From assembly GCA_963920575.1 (NCBI GenBank), contig OY986963.1, positions 7,230,896 through 7,294,895 on the forward strand: a stretch of 64,000 nt of DNA, given 5' to 3'. The stretch is from Narthecium ossifragum (Eukaryota; Streptophyta; Magnoliopsida; Dioscoreales; Nartheciaceae). The position numbers and the translations under genes are program-made. The notes beneath the pieces are model-generated. The model worked only from the letters and a program-made list of their open reading frames with translations. It did no database searches and was not told the DNA's origin. Of the stretch, positions 60,536 through 64,000 are shown piece by piece (position 1 is the first letter of the stretch; each line of letters opens with the position of its first letter).

Positions 60536-60931
60536 GTGTCCTCATATAAGAGATGTATTGAGATGTTGATTATGTGTTATGTATTGTATTACTGGTGGGT
60601 TGCCGGCACGACTCGTGTCACCGACATGGCAATCCATGATGTGGGTAGTGATTCACTGGGGGCGGTGAACCTGGTAAATGAGCGATTCCCGGCGTCATCA
60701 TCTTTACTTCCCTTGCTGCTTAGCATTTGGCGTCTGGTTGGGAGGTTGAGGTCGTTCCGATTAGAGCATATACCTCGTGAGGAGAATTATTTGGCCGTCC
60801 AAGCAAGGATTTTAGCAGTTATAGGAGGGTTGGATAGAGATGTAATGAGTCGCAATCCAGGGACGTCTGTGTCCCTGGGCTGAGATGAGTTATTGTTAGC
60901 CTTTGGGCTCATCTATTCAAAAAAAAAAAAC
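60536..60931 (+). pseudogene. LINE RNase H relic B
   Basis: The frame 60536-60883 contains the C-terminal half of an RNase H-like domain: VGSDSLGAVNLVNE corresponds to the ..ESDSL.. motif and FRLEHIPREENYLA to the ..I.RE.N..AD.. motif. It is followed by a TGA, a short 3' tail and a run of A at 60919-60930. The first catalytic Asp and Glu segments and all reverse transcriptase are missing. Confidence 0.7.
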
Positions 60932-61210
60932 TAATGCAACATCAGTTAATGCATTACATACCAACCAAACAGAAAACGATGGATTGGATTAGTTGAAACA
61001 GCTGCATCAACTGATGCAGTATCAGCTGATGCATCGTATACTAACCAAACAGAAAACGATGAATTGAATTGGATGAAAAAGCTGTATCAACTTATGCAAT
61101 ACATACCAACAAAACAGAAAACGAGCTAATACTGTATCGATTGATACAAACAACCAAACACTCTGTATTAGCTGATGCAACATCAACCAATACAAGCAAC
61201 TAAACACACC

Positions 61211-62089
61211 CTAATTAAACCTTTTACCCTTACTTGGAGCTGCGACACAAGAATAACAACATTTAATATCCATCACCACAGGGCATGCGATAACCCCCAC
61301 TTCTACATGCGACCATACTACTAAAGCCACCTTCGCTGTGGCAAGGAAGGAACTGGAAGACAGATCATCACTATACTAGCCTTGCGGAGTGGACGTAATA
61401 AGATTGCAGGCATTATTAGTTTCGATCTACGTAGCACAGGTAGATACGGACACTCCGATATTCGATATGACAATTCTTTAAAAATTAAGATATGAATATG
61501 ACGAAGATACGATAATATAATAATATATTTAATATCATGCTAAGTTTAAAATTTGAAAAAAAAAATACATTCAAATTTCAAATTGCTCATATGTCATCTC
61601 TAAAAACCGATGTTTAATAGTAATACATTCATATACATAATTATGAAAGAACTTCAAAAACAAATAACTTAATAAAATTTTTAGTTCCTTAACTACATAA
61701 CTCTTCTTAAGTCTTAACCAAATAACATATCTTAGCCGTATCTTAAAACGTATCATAGTTGTGTCATAGCCGTATCACAGCCATATCCGAATTGTACTTA
61801 CATGTTTTGTTGACCTAAATAATCAGATACATATGCAAGTGTATCGGATGCGTATCCATATCCGAGTGAGTACGCTTCCAAATGTGAAGTATCTTTATTG
61901 CATAGGTTTCGAGTTGAGATCTGGATGAAAATAGTAGCAAGACGGGGCACCGGATATTACTGGGTCCATGGGCACCGGACAGCTTCATAAATTATAATCC
62001 GTTGATGCTTTGCTTATGTGGTGACTTCCATCTCATGCAGAATACATGCACCCGTTGCAGACGCCGCAAGCAGCAGCAGCGATCTAACC
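61211..62089. other. intergenic
   Basis: AT-rich with repeated GTATCNNAGCCGTATC-like words at 61730-61880. No gene seen. Confidence 0.4.
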
Positions 62090-62119
62090 GGTGAAAATTG
62101 GAAAATGATTTGCATACAT

Positions 62120-62460
62120 ACATCACACATCGCTTCAATCAATAGATGCCTATCGATTAAAGCACCTAATCCATCGGTAAAACACTACCGATGGATTACG
62201 TGAATCAATTGATAGACATCTACCGATTAGATGATTCATACATTTAATTGATAGACCTCTACCAATTGAATCAACTAATCAATCGGTAGTTCCACCGATG
62301 GATTAGTTGATTCAATCTACCGATGGATTAGTTGATTCAATCGGATTAATTGATTCAATCGGTAAACCGATGAATTAGTTGATTCAATCAATAAACCGAT
62401 GGATTAGTTGATTCAATCGGTGGACTTCTACCGATTGAATGAACCCGATCGGTGAACCGT
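62120..62460. repeat. CGGTAGT-family copy R5 with minisatellite
   Basis: ACCGATGGATTAGTTGATTC and variants repeat about five times in 62292-62431 with units of roughly 25-30 bp. Palindromic CTACCGAT/ATCGGTAG words link it to R1-R4, but no clear terminal repeat was found. It lies just downstream of the MLH3 stop codon. Confidence 0.6.
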
Positions 62461-62646
62461 GACTCTGAGTTTCTTAAAACAGCTCCACCAACCCCTCCAG
62501 CCACAGTAGTAGATTTTCTAGGTTGCACGTAGTGACCAAATACTTTTATTAGGTCTTGCGAAATGAATGGTACCTAAAACATGAACGAACGCCTGAAACA
62601 TTACCTAACAATCGAAAGGAGATGCACACCAAGATCATCATCCATT

Positions 62647-63291
62647 CTAAGACCTCTTCGCAGACGCTAGACGCTGCTGTGCCCGCTTGATGCTGGGTCT
62701 TTGCTGGCTAAGCCCATGCCATGTTTCGCTCGAGCTCCCACATTTCATCTCAAGCCTGGCCAACTGCTCATGCAGGGATGGCATGTGGAGCAGAGGGACA
62801 GTGGTCGGCCTCCCATGAGCACACTGCAGTAGGAAATTTGTTTAGGGAATGAGAGATTTCTGGGTTTCAGAAAACGGCATTTCAGCAGCTCTCTTCATAG
62901 ATTGACGTGCAATAGGAGTTGTGTGTTCTCTGAATCAAAGGTATATTCCACATTCAAGCTCGTTCTAACGAAACTGAAGTTACCTGGAAACAAAGTGATG
63001 TTGCCTTCAACTCTTCGATTATGAGAGAACATTCCGAAGGTAGCAAGGAATCCCCGAACATTATTGCACCTTGATCCAGAAAATAGAATAGAGAACGATC
63101 AGTAGGTAAACAGAAAAACCTACATCGGATTTGAAACCCATAAGAAATTGTCATTTGTAGAAGCTCAATTTTAACTGTTCAACTTTTCAACTAAAGGAAG
63201 GTGAAAAAAAAATAACACCTCTACAAGCTTTGAAGTTGAGAATACGGAGAACAGAAGGTGGCAGAGTTGATGAGCCATCTGTTTCAGCAAG
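62647..63291 (-). CDS. MLH3: DNA mismatch repair protein MLH3, last three exons (partial)
   Basis: C-terminal end of MLH3, partner of MLH1 in mismatch repair and in meiotic crossover formation. Visible exons on the minus strand: 63291-63219, 63069-62984 and 62823-62647, GT-AG with matching phases. They encode LAETDGSSTLPPSVLRILNF, then KACRGAIMFGDSLLPSECSL, IIEELKATSLCFQ and CAHGRPTTVPLLHM, ending with a variable basic tail (KRAQQRLASAKRS). The ACR and CxHGRP segments belong to the zinc-binding endonuclease site shared with PMS2-type proteins. The exons before this (ATPase domain and the first endonuclease motif) lie beyond the window edge; the intron upstream of 63291 continues to at least 64000. 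Confidence 0.92.
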
Positions 63292-63748
63292 CTGAATTTT
63301 GCAATGCCAACAGGTTAGTAGTATTAATAGAAGATATTCTAGAAATTGGAAGTAATTTCCAGAATCGGGCGCCACTTTGTTTTCCCTTTTACAAAATGAG
63401 GCCACTAGTTCCTGGGTGGCAAACATAACATAAAGTTGACCTGGTTTGTAAAAATAAAAACAATGTAGCCCGATTCTGCAATTGATGAGAACCTAGCACA
63501 CAAATGGGCTTGTAAAGAGAAGAGAGCCATCCTTTAGCATGACGAGCCAAGTTGTGCCATACACACATTACCATGTTACTTTCTGTGGATATGCCACGAG
63601 GACGTCCAAAAGATTAATTAGTATTCAATCTCCTCTAACTTTTTACCAACAAAACAATACCATAGGAATGCACGTGGATATAAATAAGTTAAGAATATCA
63701 AACACTCAGCAGTCGAGAAAATAACAGAAATGAACTATTCTTTATGAA

Positions 63749-64000
63749 TGTTGGCGATAAATGGCATTCACACACCAAAAGCACATAAGAAGAACACGAA
63801 AGAACAACAAAGAGACACGAGATTTAAGTGGTTCGGCAAGATTGCCTACGTCCATGTGGGGTAGAGATCGTCTTCTTTCACTATGAAAAATAGTGGGTTA
63901 CAATCTCTTCTCACAGCCGCTCCAATATGTATCTTAAACCCTAAACCTAGGTTACATGAGACAGAATCCAAGGCATACCAATGCCCAACAATGAAGAAAA
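63749..64000. mobile_element. start of an LTR retroelement in an MLH3 intron
   Basis: TGTTGGCGATAAATGG at 63749 is a typical LTR start, and GTGGTTCGGCAAGATTGCC followed by TACGTCCATG (63820-63852) is a word widely seen in plant LTR retroelements. The other end is outside the window, so the duplication and the superfamily cannot be checked. Confidence 0.5.

Larger units (their letters stand above)
58664..61210. repeat. composite TGATGCA-rich inverted-repeat element B
   Basis: Begins CTTGGTTGCCTACATCAGTTG and ends ATCAACCAATACAAGCAACTAA, loosely inverted. CATCAGTTGATGCA and its variants repeat at both sides. Inside, in order: a 131-bp tandem duplication, a purine-rich tract, an AT-rich stretch, a broken frame (about 60130-60360) that I cannot assign, and LINE relic B. 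It is larger than element A at 8551-9625 but built from the same terminal vocabulary. Confidence 0.45.

Noticed and set aside
62120..62460. CRISPR-like array because of regularly repeated units
   Set aside because: Repeats are adjacent or nearly so, variable, without unique spacers, and the DNA is plant nuclear.
1..64000. tRNA, rRNA or organelle-derived genes
   Set aside because: Reading by eye found no cloverleaf with A and B boxes and no rRNA core sequence; a tRNA scan could still find a missed one.

Overview
The window is plant nuclear DNA. It has intron-rich genes with GT-AG splicing, plant-only families (alpha-expansin, PLS-class PPR, NAC), and TA-rich intergenic DNA full of MITEs, solo LTRs and LINE relics. 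Very GC-rich starts in the PPR and AVT3 genes, with AT-rich introns, suggest a monocot; the species cannot be read from the sequence. A run of exactly 200 N (2153-2352) marks a scaffold gap. Exon models below were made by hand from splice sites, reading phase and family alignment from memory; no search was run.

Layout. 2.8-6.6 kb: an EXPA13-like alpha-expansin (-) and a PPR gene (+) head to head with 257 bp between start codons. 7.6-9.6 kb: a MITE holding a solo LTR, then a LINE RNase H relic. 10.3-20.4 kb: two NAC transcription factor genes in tandem (+). 21.3-23.2 kb: a solo LTR carrying a hAT element. 24.4-27.1 kb: an 11-exon gene for a secreted protein, followed by an SDR pseudogene. 28.6-32.5 kb: a CDC50/ALIS flippase subunit (-). 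33-33.9 kb: a long-TIR element. 34.8-37.6 kb: a PUB43/44-type U-box ARM-repeat E3 ligase (-). 38.6-43.3 kb: repeats. 43.6-44.8 kb: an intronless AVT3-type vacuolar amino acid transporter (+). 46.5-57.8 kb: an EH1/Pan1-type endocytic adaptor in 13 exons (-). 58.2-62.4 kb: composite repeats with a second LINE relic. 62.6 kb to the end: the last three exons of MLH3 (-), whose upstream intron holds the start of an LTR retroelement.

The genes do not form a pathway; they are ordinary neighbours. EH1/Pan1 and ALIS both act in membrane traffic or lipid asymmetry, but nothing here ties them together. I found no convincing new multi-gene system. The most unusual signals are small-scale: an insertion in the PPR gene that seems to be removed as an intron while the DYW domain is freshly broken; a GC-AG intron in one of two NAC paralogs; a 14-nt microexon; clear nested insertions with intact target-site duplications; and a recurrent MITE family built from CGGTAGT palindromes.
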